From NCBI RefSeq assembly GCF_002127535.1, contig NZ_MUBJ01000015.1, forward strand, positions 1 through 52,879: a stretch of DNA of 52,879 nucleotides, read 5' to 3'. The number at the start of each line of letters is the position of its first letter. The first letter of the stretch is position 1. Both the position numbers and the translations under genes were made by a program. Below the pieces are notes generated by a model. The model was not told where the DNA came from and did not search any database. It saw nothing but the letters and a program-made list of their open reading frames with translations. Shown one piece after another: positions 9,458 through 17,808 of the stretch. Origin of the DNA: Xenorhabdus vietnamensis (lineage in GTDB: Bacteria; Pseudomonadota; Gammaproteobacteria; Enterobacterales; Enterobacteriaceae).

Positions 9458-9757
9458 ATGCATGTCACATTAGTTGAGATTAACGTTAAAGCCGACAAGA
9501 TAGACGAGTTTATCGAAGTATTCCGGGATAATCATCTTGGCTCCATTAAAGAGCCGGGCAATTTACGATTTGATGTACTGCGTGATGAAAATGTTCCGAC
9601 TCGCTTCTATATCTATGAAGCCTATAACGATGAAGAGGCTGTTGCGGCGCATAAGAAAACCCCCCATTACTTGCGTTGTGTCGAAAAACTGGAAGCATTG
9701 ATGACGGAGCCACGGAAAAAGACCACGTTTATTGGTTTGATGCCGGAAGGTAAGTAA
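9458..9757 (+). CDS. lsrG: (4S)-4-hydroxy-5-phosphonooxypentane-2,3-dione isomerase LsrG
   Basis: The 99-residue ABM-family (antibiotic biosynthesis monooxygenase fold) isomerase converts phospho-AI-2 to the 3-hydroxy-2,4-pentadione form used by LsrF, which ends the signal. The N-terminus [18 protein letters not shown] and the central [19 protein letters not shown] and HKKTPHY segments match E. coli LsrG (96 residues). It begins one base after the lsrF stop and is the last lsr gene. Together LsrK, LsrG and LsrF form a complete AI-2 degradation path. Confidence 0.95.
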   Translation: MHVTLVEINVKADKIDEFIEVFRDNHLGSIKEPGNLRFDVLRDENVPTRFYIYEAYNDEEAVAAHKKTPHYLRCVEKLEALMTEPRKKTTFIGLMPEGK

Positions 9758-9873
9758 GGCAAAGGTATATCAGGATAAATGGCAGGTGATATTTCACTTG
9801 TCATTAAATGGAAAACAGGTTTACTTTACCCTCTGTTTACTTTGAATGAAAGTAATATTAAAGGGTAATAATA

Positions 9874-10617
9874 ATGATGCTTGAAAAAGATTTAGATTAT
9901 AATTTCATCGCTGATCGCTATGAACATTTTATGAAGGCTGCAGCCCACATTAAGGTAGAAGTACGTACTATCCTCGATAGTATAGGTGATGTACATGGTA
10001 AATCAGTTCTGGATGTGGCTTGTGGAAATGGGTATTTCGGTCGGAAGCTTCGCAATTGTGGGGCAGCAAAAGTTGTCGGTATAGATATCTCAGAAAAAAT
10101 GATAGAGCTTGCCAGGGCAAAATCGAAACAATCTGGTGATGATCTCGAGTTTCATATCCGAGATGTTTGCGATATGGAATCATTTGGTAAGTTCGATCTC
10201 GTTGTTGCGGCTTGGCTGTTTAATTATGCTGAATCGCTCAAAGATCTTGAGAGCATGTTCTATAACATTGCTCGTAATCTAAAACCTTCGGGTAAGTTAG
10301 TGGCTTATACGATTTCGCCAGATTATCGATTAGAAATGGGCAATTATGATGTTTATGGCATAAATATCTTAGGCAAAGAACCATGGAAAGACGGAAATCG
10401 TTATCAGGCGGAATTTCTTAGTATGCCACCAAGTCCTTTTACATTCTATCAATGGAGTCGTGAGGATTATGAGTCTGCTGTTGAAAAGGCTGGGTTCAGC
10501 CAATTTGAGTGGAAAAAAACAAATGTCTTGGAAAGTGATATTCAGCTTCATTCGCAGGATTTTTGGTCCCTTTTTCAACAGAATTGTCTTAATACAGGTC
10601 TGAACTGCCACTATTGA
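9874..10617 (+). CDS. class I SAM-dependent methyltransferase
   Basis: The 247-residue protein has the Rossmann methyltransferase fold. Motif I is VLDVACGNGYFG near residues 46-57, the acidic end of strand 2 is VVGIDIS, and post-motif segments include FDLVVAAWLFNYA. The substrate is unknown; the layout resembles small-molecule methyltransferases annotated as toxoflavin-synthase-like. It lies 116 bp after lsrG on the same strand, beyond any tight operon spacing. E. coli also has a methyltransferase (tam) after lsrG, but this protein is not recognisably Tam. Adjacent ATG codons at 9874 and 9877 are both possible starts. Confidence 0.75.
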   Translation: MMLEKDLDYNFIADRYEHFMKAAAHIKVEVRTILDSIGDVHGKSVLDVACGNGYFGRKLRNCGAAKVVGIDISEKMIELARAKSKQSGDDLEFHIRDVCDMESFGKFDLVVAAWLFNYAESLKDLESMFYNIARNLKPSGKLVAYTISPDYRLEMGNYDVYGINILGKEPWKDGNRYQAEFLSMPPSPFTFYQWSREDYESAVEKAGFSQFEWKKTNVLESDIQLHSQDFWSLFQQNCLNTGLNCHY

Positions 10618-10675
10618 AAATAGATCTTTAGTATCAGGAGCTTATTATTGAAGAGTGACATCAAACAGAATCAGG

Positions 10676-10710
10676 AACCGCCATCTGAAATAGTTTTGCA
10701 GATGGCGGTT
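10676..10710. terminator. hairpin between convergent methyltransferase and hydrolase genes
   Basis: A perfect 12-bp stem (AACCGCCATCTG / CAGATGGCGGTT) with an 11-nt loop is followed by only a short T run. It probably acts as a shared terminator for the two converging genes. Confidence 0.6.
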
Positions 10711-10744
10711 TAGCCCGCAGAAGCCTTAGTATAATGTACCGGTT

Positions 10745-12217
10745 TCAATCATCATTGGTAGATAAACAATAGGAGTCAGATATAGGTAAATTCGGATTTA
10801 GTATGAATTTTACAACTTTTTTATCTACACAATCGTCAATACCATTCAGGACAAATGTATGACTATTACCAATTTTAGTTATCAATGGACTTTTGAAAAT
10901 AGCAGACATTCTTGTTGCATTACTATAGGGTGTTGTTGGATCGCCCGTTTGAGCCACAAAAAGTAATTTTGGCATGTTTTTATGGTCAGGGATTAATGCT
11001 GGCATAAGCGGTTTTTTAATAGGAAAGGAACTACACTCCTCTTTTTCCTCTTTAAAAAAGTTGTTAGATGAGGCGAAAGTATCTACCAGAAGTGGCTCAA
11101 TCTTGGAGGGATCCAATTTTCCATAATCAGAGCAAGTTATAAGTGTAAATCCATCTTCACTTAAATCATCAAAAACCGATAATGAGCTTTTGTCTATCTG
11201 ATTTGTTTTTCCATTGTAAGCTTTATCTAAAAAAGATATCAGATCATCCCACTGTAATTCCCAAAGCAAGCTATAGAAAGTAAATTCATTTATATTGTCA
11301 TTGGTAATGATTTTTCCTGTCTTGTCTTTTATTTTATTTTCCTTTGATTTCTCCAAAATTTCTTTATATATATCGAGGGGTTTTTTTGGTGAGTGATAGA
11401 ATGGGCATGATTTTCTCTCTGCACAGTAAACAGAAAATTTTTCAAAGACTAAGTTAAATCCTCTACTTTGATTTAATAGCATAGCTTCATGATCTTCTGT
11501 TAAGTCAACAATACCATCATTAACAATGCTACTGATGTGTTCCGGGTATTTTAACGCATAAAGTTGAGCAACAGCTGTTCCATAGGAATATGCAATTATT
11601 GTTATTTTGTCTTCATTCAAGGCTTTCCTTATTTCTTCCAGATCATCTACGGCATTATACGTAGACATATTTTCTATTAATTCCCCCCCGCTGTTCTTGA
11701 TACAGGAAGACAGCCATTTTTTTGAAGTGATTTCTTCATTTTTATCTGTGTTTTTTTGAGTACTGCATTTTATTTTGGGTATAGATTCTCCGATTCCTCT
11801 GGGATCATAAGTGATAATATCAAAATGTTTTCTCAGTTCTTTCGTGTCAATAACTTGGCCTAGGCCTGATTGACCTGGGCCGCCAGCTATCAGGATTATG
11901 GTTCCTTTTTTGTTTACTTGTGCTGGAAATTTTGCTACTGCTAATTTTACAAAATGCTTTTCTTTTGTATTATTATGATCTATCGGAGATTTTATGTATG
12001 TACATTGTGTACTCTTTCTATTTTTAATATTCACATCATCCTTAGCATTCAGGATATTGGATCTTTCAAGTATCATTTCCTTATTAATTCCAGAAGCCGA
12101 TGCCCAGTTTGAAGGGCATTTCCCCCAAGAGCCTGTATTGACCGATTCTGTATTGGCCTTGGATACAAAAGATATACTCGTTAATAAGATAAAAGTAATT
12201 GCTGTTAGGGTTTTCAT
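10745..12217 (-). CDS. exported alpha/beta hydrolase, S33 / tripeptidyl-aminopeptidase-like
   Basis: About 490 residues with an N-terminal signal peptide (MKTLTAITFILLTSISFVSKA), so it is probably periplasmic or secreted. The oxyanion-hole motif LIAGGPGQSG is followed by YDPRGIGES, the family pattern around HGGPG and the strand-4 loop. The nucleophile elbow is AYSYG with an alanine in place of the first glycine of GxSxG, as in several tripeptidyl aminopeptidases. Candidate acid and histidine lie in the TAP-like C-terminal domain (QTGDPTTP and GNSHTF). It likely cleaves short peptides or amide/ester bonds; the substrate is unknown. The ATG at 12217 follows AAGGAG; a TTG two codons upstream is less likely. 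It is more AT-rich than its conserved neighbours and may have been acquired. Confidence 0.8.
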   Translation of the reverse strand: MKTLTAITFILLTSISFVSKANTESVNTGSWGKCPSNWASASGINKEMILERSNILNAKDDVNIKNRKSTQCTYIKSPIDHNNTKEKHFVKLAVAKFPAQVNKKGTIILIAGGPGQSGLGQVIDTKELRKHFDIITYDPRGIGESIPKIKCSTQKNTDKNEEITSKKWLSSCIKNSGGELIENMSTYNAVDDLEEIRKALNEDKITIIAYSYGTAVAQLYALKYPEHISSIVNDGIVDLTEDHEAMLLNQSRGFNLVFEKFSVYCAERKSCPFYHSPKKPLDIYKEILEKSKENKIKDKTGKIITNDNINEFTFYSLLWELQWDDLISFLDKAYNGKTNQIDKSSLSVFDDLSEDGFTLITCSDYGKLDPSKIEPLLVDTFASSNNFFKEEKEECSSFPIKKPLMPALIPDHKNMPKLLFVAQTGDPTTPYSNATRMSAIFKSPLITKIGNSHTFVLNGIDDCVDKKVVKFILNPNLPISDSYCLSTNDD

Positions 12218-12632
12218 ACCCAACTCCTTATTAAATTAAAGGTTAAATTTGCTTTGAAATTAATTAATTTTTTATTTGTTTTTCCTTAAATTATTTGAAT
12301 TAAAAAGTTTGGATAAACTAAGGTAATTTTATTTGAGTTGCAATAACTGTTAGTAATCTTTACTTTAATTTTCTTTTTTAAAAGCAAATATTAATGTGGT
12401 GTTGTTTTATTTTTATTTTTATTTTTATTTTTATTTTTATTTTTATTTTTATTTTTATTTTTATTTTTATTTTTATTTTTATTTTTATTTGTTTTCTTTT
12501 ATATTGTTACAGTTTATCTGAAGGTTTGTCTGTATATATATGATTTCACGCCCTTGATATGACTATCAGGGCGTTTGGATTTTTGACAATATAATTTCTA
12601 AATAATTTCTGCTGTTATATATAAGGCAGATT
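12218..12632. other. AT-rich spacer upstream of the hydrolase gene
   Basis: No gene is seen. The stretch is dominated by A and T and contains the ATTTTT hexamer tract. It carries the promoter region of the hydrolase (minus strand) and the 3' side of the decarboxylase gene, with an imperfect hairpin around CGCCCTGATA at 12549-12575. Confidence 0.6.
12405..12490. repeat. hexanucleotide tandem repeat (ATTTTT)n, about 14 copies
   Basis: A occurs every six bases from 12409 to 12487 with T in all other positions, giving 86 bp of perfect repeat. It lies about 190 bp upstream of the hydrolase start. Perfect tracts of this length are prone to slipped-strand length change. Confidence 0.97.
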
Positions 12633-14018
12633 TTAAACAGCCTGTTGTTTAATCTCGCCAATAGCGGTAGAAATTGCTTTCAAGCTGCGTTGAATATCAT
12701 CTTCTGTGGTAGCCCAGGAGCTGACACTGAGACGAATGGCTTCTTGCCCTTGCCACTTTGTTTGTCCAAACCAGCATTCACCGGATTGCTGCACTTTGTG
12801 TAACATTGCACGCTGCAAATAGATATCGGGTAAGTAAGCCACAACTTGATTAAGCACAACATCATTGAGAATAGTAAAACCAAGTGCTTCCAGCCCTTCC
12901 GCCAGCCTTTTTGTGTATAAACAGCAGCGATCAACCAATGCCTCAATGCCCTGTGAGCCAAGCTCTGCAATTGCCGCCCAGACTTCAATAGCTCTGGCTC
13001 TGCGAGAGAACTCTGGCAGCATGTCTTTTGCCTGCCATATATCTTGCGTTTCCACATAGGCTGCAGAGGTTGTCATGACTTCTCTTAGTGCTTGCTTATG
13101 GCGCACGATACACATGCCACAATCGTATGGGGTATTAAGCCATTTATGAGCATCCACGGCCCAAGAATCAGCTGCTTCAATTCCTTTGACCAAGGCGGAT
13201 TTTTCTGTTGATGCTCGTGCCCAGAGTCCAAAAGCGCCATCCACATGTACCCAACAACCTGCTTTTTTAGCTTTGGGTATTAGGGTGTGAAAGTTATCTG
13301 AGCTGCCGGAATTAACATTGCCAGCCTGTAATGCCAGAATCATATTGTCTGAAAAATCAGGAACAGCACTCTCTATGATTCGTCCTTGCTGGTCGCATGG
13401 TACAAAAATAAACTGTGAACGACCAAAACCGAGTAGCCTAAGAGCTTTCAAAACAGAAATGTGGGCTTCTTCAGACAGCACAACTTTTAATTCAGGTGCA
13501 TTGTATAAACCTTGTTCCGCAAGATCATAACCTTGTTTCTGATACAGGTAATGCCGTGCAGCAGCTAAAGCACTGACATGCGCCATCGTTGTACCAGTCA
13601 CAAAACTGACGAATGCCTCTGAGGGTAAATTCAGTAGTTCCAATACCCAACGTCCGGCGATCTTTTCTAATTGATTGGCAACAGGGGAAGAGGATTCCAT
13701 CAGTGCGATTTGATCCCAGGCACTGGTTATGATGTTTGCTCCCAAAGCGGCAGGCGTTGAACCACCGACAACCAAGCCGAAATATCGGCCGCCAGTTGTC
13801 GCTACAGTAGCGGGTGAACCGTATACATGGAGCTGTTCAAGCACTTTTTGGCAGTCAGTGCCCGTTGTTGGTAATGGCTTATCAAAATGTTGCAGGCCCG
13901 ATAACGCATTGGCATCGGGAAATACCCGTTGGCTTCGGATTTCACTGACATAGCTGTATGCGATTTCGTTGGCGATTTTAACCGCAGACAGCGAAGCATC
14001 GCGAATTGGATCTTTCAT
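12633..14018 (-). CDS. PLP-dependent group II amino acid decarboxylase
   Basis: The 461-residue protein belongs to the pyridoxal-phosphate decarboxylase family (aromatic-L-amino-acid, tyrosine or glutamate decarboxylase type), which removes CO2 from amino acids to give amines. The PLP lysine lies in DAHKWLN, with VHVDGAFGLWAR, the strand whose aspartate holds the PLP nitrogen, upstream. The N-terminal FVTGTTMAHVSALAAAR segment fits the phosphate-binding region. Substrate cannot be fixed from sequence. In Xenorhabdus-type bacteria such enzymes can supply phenethylamine or tryptamine for secondary metabolites, but that role is inference. The gene appears to be transcribed alone. Confidence 0.85.
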   Translation of the reverse strand: MKDPIRDASLSAVKIANEIAYSYVSEIRSQRVFPDANALSGLQHFDKPLPTTGTDCQKVLEQLHVYGSPATVATTGGRYFGLVVGGSTPAALGANIITSAWDQIALMESSSPVANQLEKIAGRWVLELLNLPSEAFVSFVTGTTMAHVSALAAARHYLYQKQGYDLAEQGLYNAPELKVVLSEEAHISVLKALRLLGFGRSQFIFVPCDQQGRIIESAVPDFSDNMILALQAGNVNSGSSDNFHTLIPKAKKAGCWVHVDGAFGLWARASTEKSALVKGIEAADSWAVDAHKWLNTPYDCGMCIVRHKQALREVMTTSAAYVETQDIWQAKDMLPEFSRRARAIEVWAAIAELGSQGIEALVDRCCLYTKRLAEGLEALGFTILNDVVLNQVVAYLPDIYLQRAMLHKVQQSGECWFGQTKWQGQEAIRLSVSSWATTEDDIQRSLKAISTAIGEIKQQAV

Positions 14019-14114
14019 GACGTTGTTTTCCCGTTATCATTGTTTTATTTTCCATGCCATCCATAGATGGTTGTTTTTGCTTCTTTTCTGTGCTTGGTTA
14101 ACTGCCTATTATCC

Positions 14115-14693
14115 TCAATCCTTTCTGGTTTTTTGTGAGTACAACCATTTAGCAATAAAAGATGTGATCTGTTCTGGTTGATTGATATCGAGCTGTGGAA
14201 GTGATGTTGCCAGTGGGATGTCACTAGCAATGGCGAGTACATAAGGATCAAGGATTTCATCAAAGTCAGGGGACATGCTATTTCGGCTTAGGCAATTTCG
14301 GTTTAGGCCATCTCGATACAACGCGATTTTTGGGATCGGTTCTTGTTTAAATCCTTCAACCAAAATCAGATCCAGTGAGTTTGCATCAAATCGACTGGCT
14401 AGGTAATAAAGATTTAGTTCCGGCAAATCTGGAGTCTCAGTCATCAATGCCCAACGTTGCTGGCTGGCGACCAACGTCTGAGTCGCGCCCGCTTTGCGCA
14501 GTTCATAGCTATCTTTGCCCGGTTTATCAACATCCATATTATGGTGAGTATGCTTAATCAACCCAACCCGGATGTGCTGTTGGCACAATAATGGAATAAC
14601 CTGCTTTAATAGCGTGGTTTTTCCGGTTCCACTATAAGCCGTGATACCCAGAATGGGCAGTGTAGTGTCACAGGTATTGATATTGCGATTCAT
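14115..14693 (-). CDS. mobB: molybdopterin-guanine dinucleotide biosynthesis adaptor MobB
   Basis: The protein of about 192 residues is a P-loop GTP-binding adaptor that assists MobA in attaching GMP to molybdopterin. The Walker A motif GITAYSGTGKTTLL lies near the N-terminus, followed by the family segments VGLIKHTHHNMDVDKPGKDS and LDLILVEGFK. The start MNRNINTC overlaps the mobA stop codon by ATGA, so the genes are translationally coupled. A C-terminal insertion relative to E. coli MobB (LNRNCLSRNS) comes from a 15-bp tandem duplication at 14280-14309. It should not affect the GTPase core. Confidence 0.93.
   Translation of the reverse strand: MNRNINTCDTTLPILGITAYSGTGKTTLLKQVIPLLCQQHIRVGLIKHTHHNMDVDKPGKDSYELRKAGATQTLVASQQRWALMTETPDLPELNLYYLASRFDANSLDLILVEGFKQEPIPKIALYRDGLNRNCLSRNSMSPDFDEILDPYVLAIASDIPLATSLPQLDINQPEQITSFIAKWLYSQKTRKD
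14280..14309. repeat. 15-bp tandem duplication inside mobB
   Basis: Two adjacent 15-bp copies (14280-14294 and 14295-14309) match at 13 of 15 positions and preserve the frame, adding five residues to MobB. Confidence 0.8.
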
Positions 14694-15292
14694 GCTGACT
14701 CCTGAAGCAATTCCCAATGTTGGTATTCCCAGTTATGGCATTCTTCAGGTGTATTTAAATTGGTGAAAGCGCCAGAGTTGGGGAAATAGACTGCTTTTGC
14801 TTTAATCATCTGCATAAAGAACATCAGTTTCCTGTCTCCCAATGCGAGATAGCTTTCCAGACGAGGGATCAGGCTGCGGTGCATTAATGCCAAGGTAGGG
14901 TGTGCGCGATTGCAGTCATGTGCATAAGCGGCCCAAGCGTTTTGTTTGTAGTGCCATAGCTTTGCGACGAGATCTTCAGGGAAATCAGGGGCATCGCACG
15001 GAACAAAAACTACCCATTCATTAAGGGCTTTTTTTAAAACTGCCAGCATACCAGCCAGTGGCCCAGAAAAATCGGTAATAATGTCCGGTATAATTGGATA
15101 GCCACTTTGTTGGTAAATCCCCAAGTTGCGATTGGCGTTAATCAACAGCTCATGAACCTGTGGCTGCAACTTTGCGGCAATGTGTTGGTATAATGGTGAG
15201 CCATCGAATTGCAGCAATCCTTTGTCATTTCCACCCATGCGGGTGGATAGCCCTCCAGCCAGAATTGCGCCACTGATTTTTGAATGCGTCAT
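14690..15292 (-). CDS. mobA: molybdenum cofactor guanylyltransferase MobA
   Basis: The 200-residue nucleotidyltransferase transfers GMP from GTP to molybdopterin, making the guanine dinucleotide cofactor of enzymes such as DMSO, nitrate and formate oxidoreductases. The signature GAILAGGLSTRMGGNDKGL occupies residues about 7-25, and the metal-binding aspartate lies in FVPCDAPDFP. The start MTHSKIS is preferred over an ATG eight codons upstream because it fits the family N-terminus. It is co-transcribed with mobB and divergent from yihD, as in E. coli. Confidence 0.95.
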   Translation of the reverse strand: MTHSKISGAILAGGLSTRMGGNDKGLLQFDGSPLYQHIAAKLQPQVHELLINANRNLGIYQQSGYPIIPDIITDFSGPLAGMLAVLKKALNEWVVFVPCDAPDFPEDLVAKLWHYKQNAWAAYAHDCNRAHPTLALMHRSLIPRLESYLALGDRKLMFFMQMIKAKAVYFPNSGAFTNLNTPEECHNWEYQHWELLQESA

Positions 15293-15477
15293 GTTAAACC
15301 ACCTGATATTGGGCAATGAAATATTTAATGTTTGGGTATATAACCATTGTAAATCAATGTCTAACCATGCTGCTTTAAGGTGGCAGTATAACTTTACGCA
15401 GATTGACAGACCAATGCTTTCTCAGAGCCATTAACCTTGCTAGTTTGTATAGTTATCTTTATAAGGAACTAAAAATA

Positions 15478-15747
15478 ATGAAGTATCACCGCCTCAATGA
15501 AGTCATCGAACTTTTATATCCAGTATGGAAGAATGAGCCGGATTTAAATTTGGTGGAACTTTTGCAGAAACTGGCTGATGAAGCAGGATTTGAAGGACAG
15601 CTGTCTGAATTAACGGATGATATTCTGATTTACCACCTGAAAATGCGTGGTAGGGATAGTCATGCAGAAATCCCTGGGTTGAAAAAAGATTATGAAGAAG
15701 ATTTTAAGACAGCGTTGTTGCGTGCCCGGGGCATTGTTAAAGATTAA
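15478..15747 (+). CDS. yihD: YihD family protein
   Basis: The 89-residue cytoplasmic protein matches E. coli YihD in length, sequence ([17 protein letters not shown] start) and position between mobA and srkA. Its function is not established. The start is set at the ATG preceded by ATAAGGAAC; a longer frame upstream lacks conservation. It lies 18 bp before srkA and is probably co-transcribed with srkA and dsbA. Confidence 0.9.
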   Translation: MKYHRLNEVIELLYPVWKNEPDLNLVELLQKLADEAGFEGQLSELTDDILIYHLKMRGRDSHAEIPGLKKDYEEDFKTALLRARGIVKD

Positions 15748-15765
15748 TGAAGAGAGAACTGTGTT

Positions 15766-16755
15766 GTGACGGAACCGAAGGCTTTTAATTTTCAGAATAT
15801 TACGCCAGATTTAATTATGGATGCGTTGGTGCAGTCTGGCTTGTATCTTGATTCTGGTCTGACCGAACTGAATAGCTATGAGAATCGTGTGTATCAGTTC
15901 ATGGATGAAAACCGCAAACGCTATGTTGTGAAATTTTATCGTCCCCTGCGTTGGAGCCAACAACAAATTCAAGAGGAACATGATCTTGCTCATGAATTGC
16001 AGCAAGCTGATCTGCCAGTGGCGGCACCCTTGAGGTTCGACGGGAAGAGCGTGCTGAATTACGGCGGTTTCTTTTTTGCCATTTTTCCCAGTGTGGGGGG
16101 GCGCCAGTACGAATCAGACAATTTTGACCAATTGGAAGATGTTGGGTTATTGCTGGGAAGAATGCATCAAATTGGAGCAAAAAAACCATTTTTTGTTCGC
16201 CCCACGCTTAATTTGAATGAATATTTATATCAGCCGTATCAATACCTGGCTGAATGCGAACTAATCCCTGCCAGACATAAACAGGGCGTTTTGGCTGCAC
16301 TGGATGAATTAAATCAGGCAGTGGCTAGTCAATGGCATGGTAAGTGGCAAATATTGCGGCTGCATGGGGATTGCCATGCTGGTAATATCTTGTGGCGTGA
16401 TGAAGCATGGTTTGTGGATCTTGATGATGCCCGCAATGGTCCGGCTGTTCAAGATTTGTGGATGCTGCTCAATGGTTCACGGCAAGAGCGGCTGATCCAG
16501 TTGGATATTTTGTTGGAATCATATGGTCAGTTTATGGCATTTGATCCAAAAACATTGGCATTAATAGAACCCCTGCGTGCGATGCGAATGGTCTATTATT
16601 TGGCTTGGGTTGCTCGTCGCTGGCAAGATCCAGCCTTTCCAAAAGCATTTCCGTGGATGGCTGATAGTGATTTCTGGTATAAGCAAATAAGTCTTTTTTC
16701 CGAGCAAATTCGGCTGTTACAGGAGCCACCTTTACAGCTCAATCCTATGTATTAA
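15766..16755 (+). CDS. srkA: stress response kinase A (YihE/RdoA)
   Basis: The 329-residue serine/threonine kinase of the aminoglycoside-phosphotransferase (APH/ChoK) fold matches E. coli SrkA, which counters programmed cell death under envelope and oxidative stress in the Cpx regulon. The nucleotide-binding lysine lies in RYVVKFYRPLRW. The catalytic loop is LHGDCHAGNILW and the metal-binding segment is FVDLDDARNGP, near residues 200-225. The start is a GTG. The gene ends 17 bp before dsbA, preserving the Cpx-linked srkA-dsbA pair. Confidence 0.95.
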   Translation: MTEPKAFNFQNITPDLIMDALVQSGLYLDSGLTELNSYENRVYQFMDENRKRYVVKFYRPLRWSQQQIQEEHDLAHELQQADLPVAAPLRFDGKSVLNYGGFFFAIFPSVGGRQYESDNFDQLEDVGLLLGRMHQIGAKKPFFVRPTLNLNEYLYQPYQYLAECELIPARHKQGVLAALDELNQAVASQWHGKWQILRLHGDCHAGNILWRDEAWFVDLDDARNGPAVQDLWMLLNGSRQERLIQLDILLESYGQFMAFDPKTLALIEPLRAMRMVYYLAWVARRWQDPAFPKAFPWMADSDFWYKQISLFSEQIRLLQEPPLQLNPMY

Positions 16756-16772
16756 TTTTTTTGGAGACCATT

Positions 16773-17396
16773 ATGAAGAAATTTTATCTAGCCTTAGTGG
16801 GAGCGTTTATGGCATTTAATGCATTCGCTTCCGGTTTTTCTGAAGGCAAACAGTATATCGAGTTAAGAGATCCGGCTGTGAATCAGCCTCAGGTGTTGGA
16901 GTTTTTCTCTTTTTATTGTCCTCACTGCTATGAGTTTGAAAATATTTATCATGTTCGTTCAACTATCGAGAAAAACTTGCCAGCAGGAGTGACTCATGAA
17001 CGCTATCATGTTGATTTTATGGGGCCTTTGGGTAAAGAGTTGACTGATGCTTGGGCGGTCGCCATTGTCATGAAGGTTGAGGATAAAGTCACTCCAATTT
17101 TGTTTGAGGGTATTCATAAAAGCCAATCCATTCATAGCAAGGAAGATATCCGCAATGCTTTCATCAAAGCGGGTGTATCTGGTAAAGAGTATGATGCGGC
17201 ATTGAACAGTTTTATTGTGAAATCTGTAGCAGACAAAGAGCGTTTGGCTGCTAAGAATCTTAACTTGCGTGGTGTTCCGTCTGTCTTTGTTAAAGGCAAG
17301 TATTTGATTAACAACAACGGTATCGAACCCCATTCAACTCAGGATTATGCCCAAGAATTCTCTGAAGTAGTGAACTATCTGATAAACAAAAAATAA
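16773..17396 (+). CDS. dsbA: thiol:disulfide interchange protein DsbA
   Basis: The 207-residue periplasmic oxidase introduces disulfide bonds into exported proteins and is reoxidised by DsbB. A signal peptide (MKKFYLALVGAFMAFNAFA) is followed by the thioredoxin fold with active site FYCPHCYEF; CPHC is the DsbA signature. The cis-proline loop is RGVPSVFV. The start is the ATG after TTGGAGACC; a longer frame exists but would bury the signal peptide. Its likely clients here include the invasin-like protein encoded at 33.9 kb, which ends with two cysteines. Confidence 0.96.
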   Translation: MKKFYLALVGAFMAFNAFASGFSEGKQYIELRDPAVNQPQVLEFFSFYCPHCYEFENIYHVRSTIEKNLPAGVTHERYHVDFMGPLGKELTDAWAVAIVMKVEDKVTPILFEGIHKSQSIHSKEDIRNAFIKAGVSGKEYDAALNSFIVKSVADKERLAAKNLNLRGVPSVFVKGKYLINNNGIEPHSTQDYAQEFSEVVNYLINKK

Positions 17397-17808
17397 GTCA
17401 CAAGCAAGATAGTGGCGTAAGGGAACAAAAACGCTGGTATTAATATAAAATAACCTAGGTATTGTGCCAACTATGATAGAATTGGCACAATACTTGCCAA
17501 GAAACACCTTTCATAACATAAACACCGGTAATATCCACAATTCAGTGATTTTAAAGCGGTTGTCATATTTCTGTAATACTCCGCGTAATTCATTGATTTT
17601 TGCCTCCAGTTATTCACTCTTTGCAGTTATAAACATAAATCTGTTTTATGTGCCATTTTTTGTGCACAAAGTTATCCACAGAGTATTCATCAGAATATTT
17701 GTCATAAAATGCAAGTTAGTACGAGAAAATTTCCGCAATATTCGTCTATAACGACACAGTATGGCATTCTATTCTTTATTCATCCCACAGAACGACGAAG
17801 AAAATTTT
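17397..17808. other. dsbA-polA intergenic region
   Basis: No gene is supported. In E. coli yihF and yihG lie between dsbA and polA; neither is here. A perfect 12-bp inverted repeat (17459-17470 with 17482-17493, GTATTGTGCCAA type) has no T tract, so it is a structured leader, operator or weak terminator. A DnaA box lies at 17672-17680, ahead of polA. Confidence 0.6.
17672..17680 (+). promoter_or_regulatory. consensus DnaA box upstream of polA
   Basis: TTATCCACA is an exact DnaA site, 129 bp before the polA start. DnaA has been reported to stimulate polA in E. coli, so this one has a plausible role. Confidence 0.55.

Noticed and set aside
12405..12490. CRISPR-like or curved-DNA interpretation of the repeated tract
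   Set aside because: The period is six bases with no spacers, so it is a simple hexamer repeat, and it is not in phase with the helix turn.
17464..17751. 95-residue frame between dsbA and polA
   Set aside because: It lies in the polA leader, contains the DnaA box and has no family signature or convincing start.
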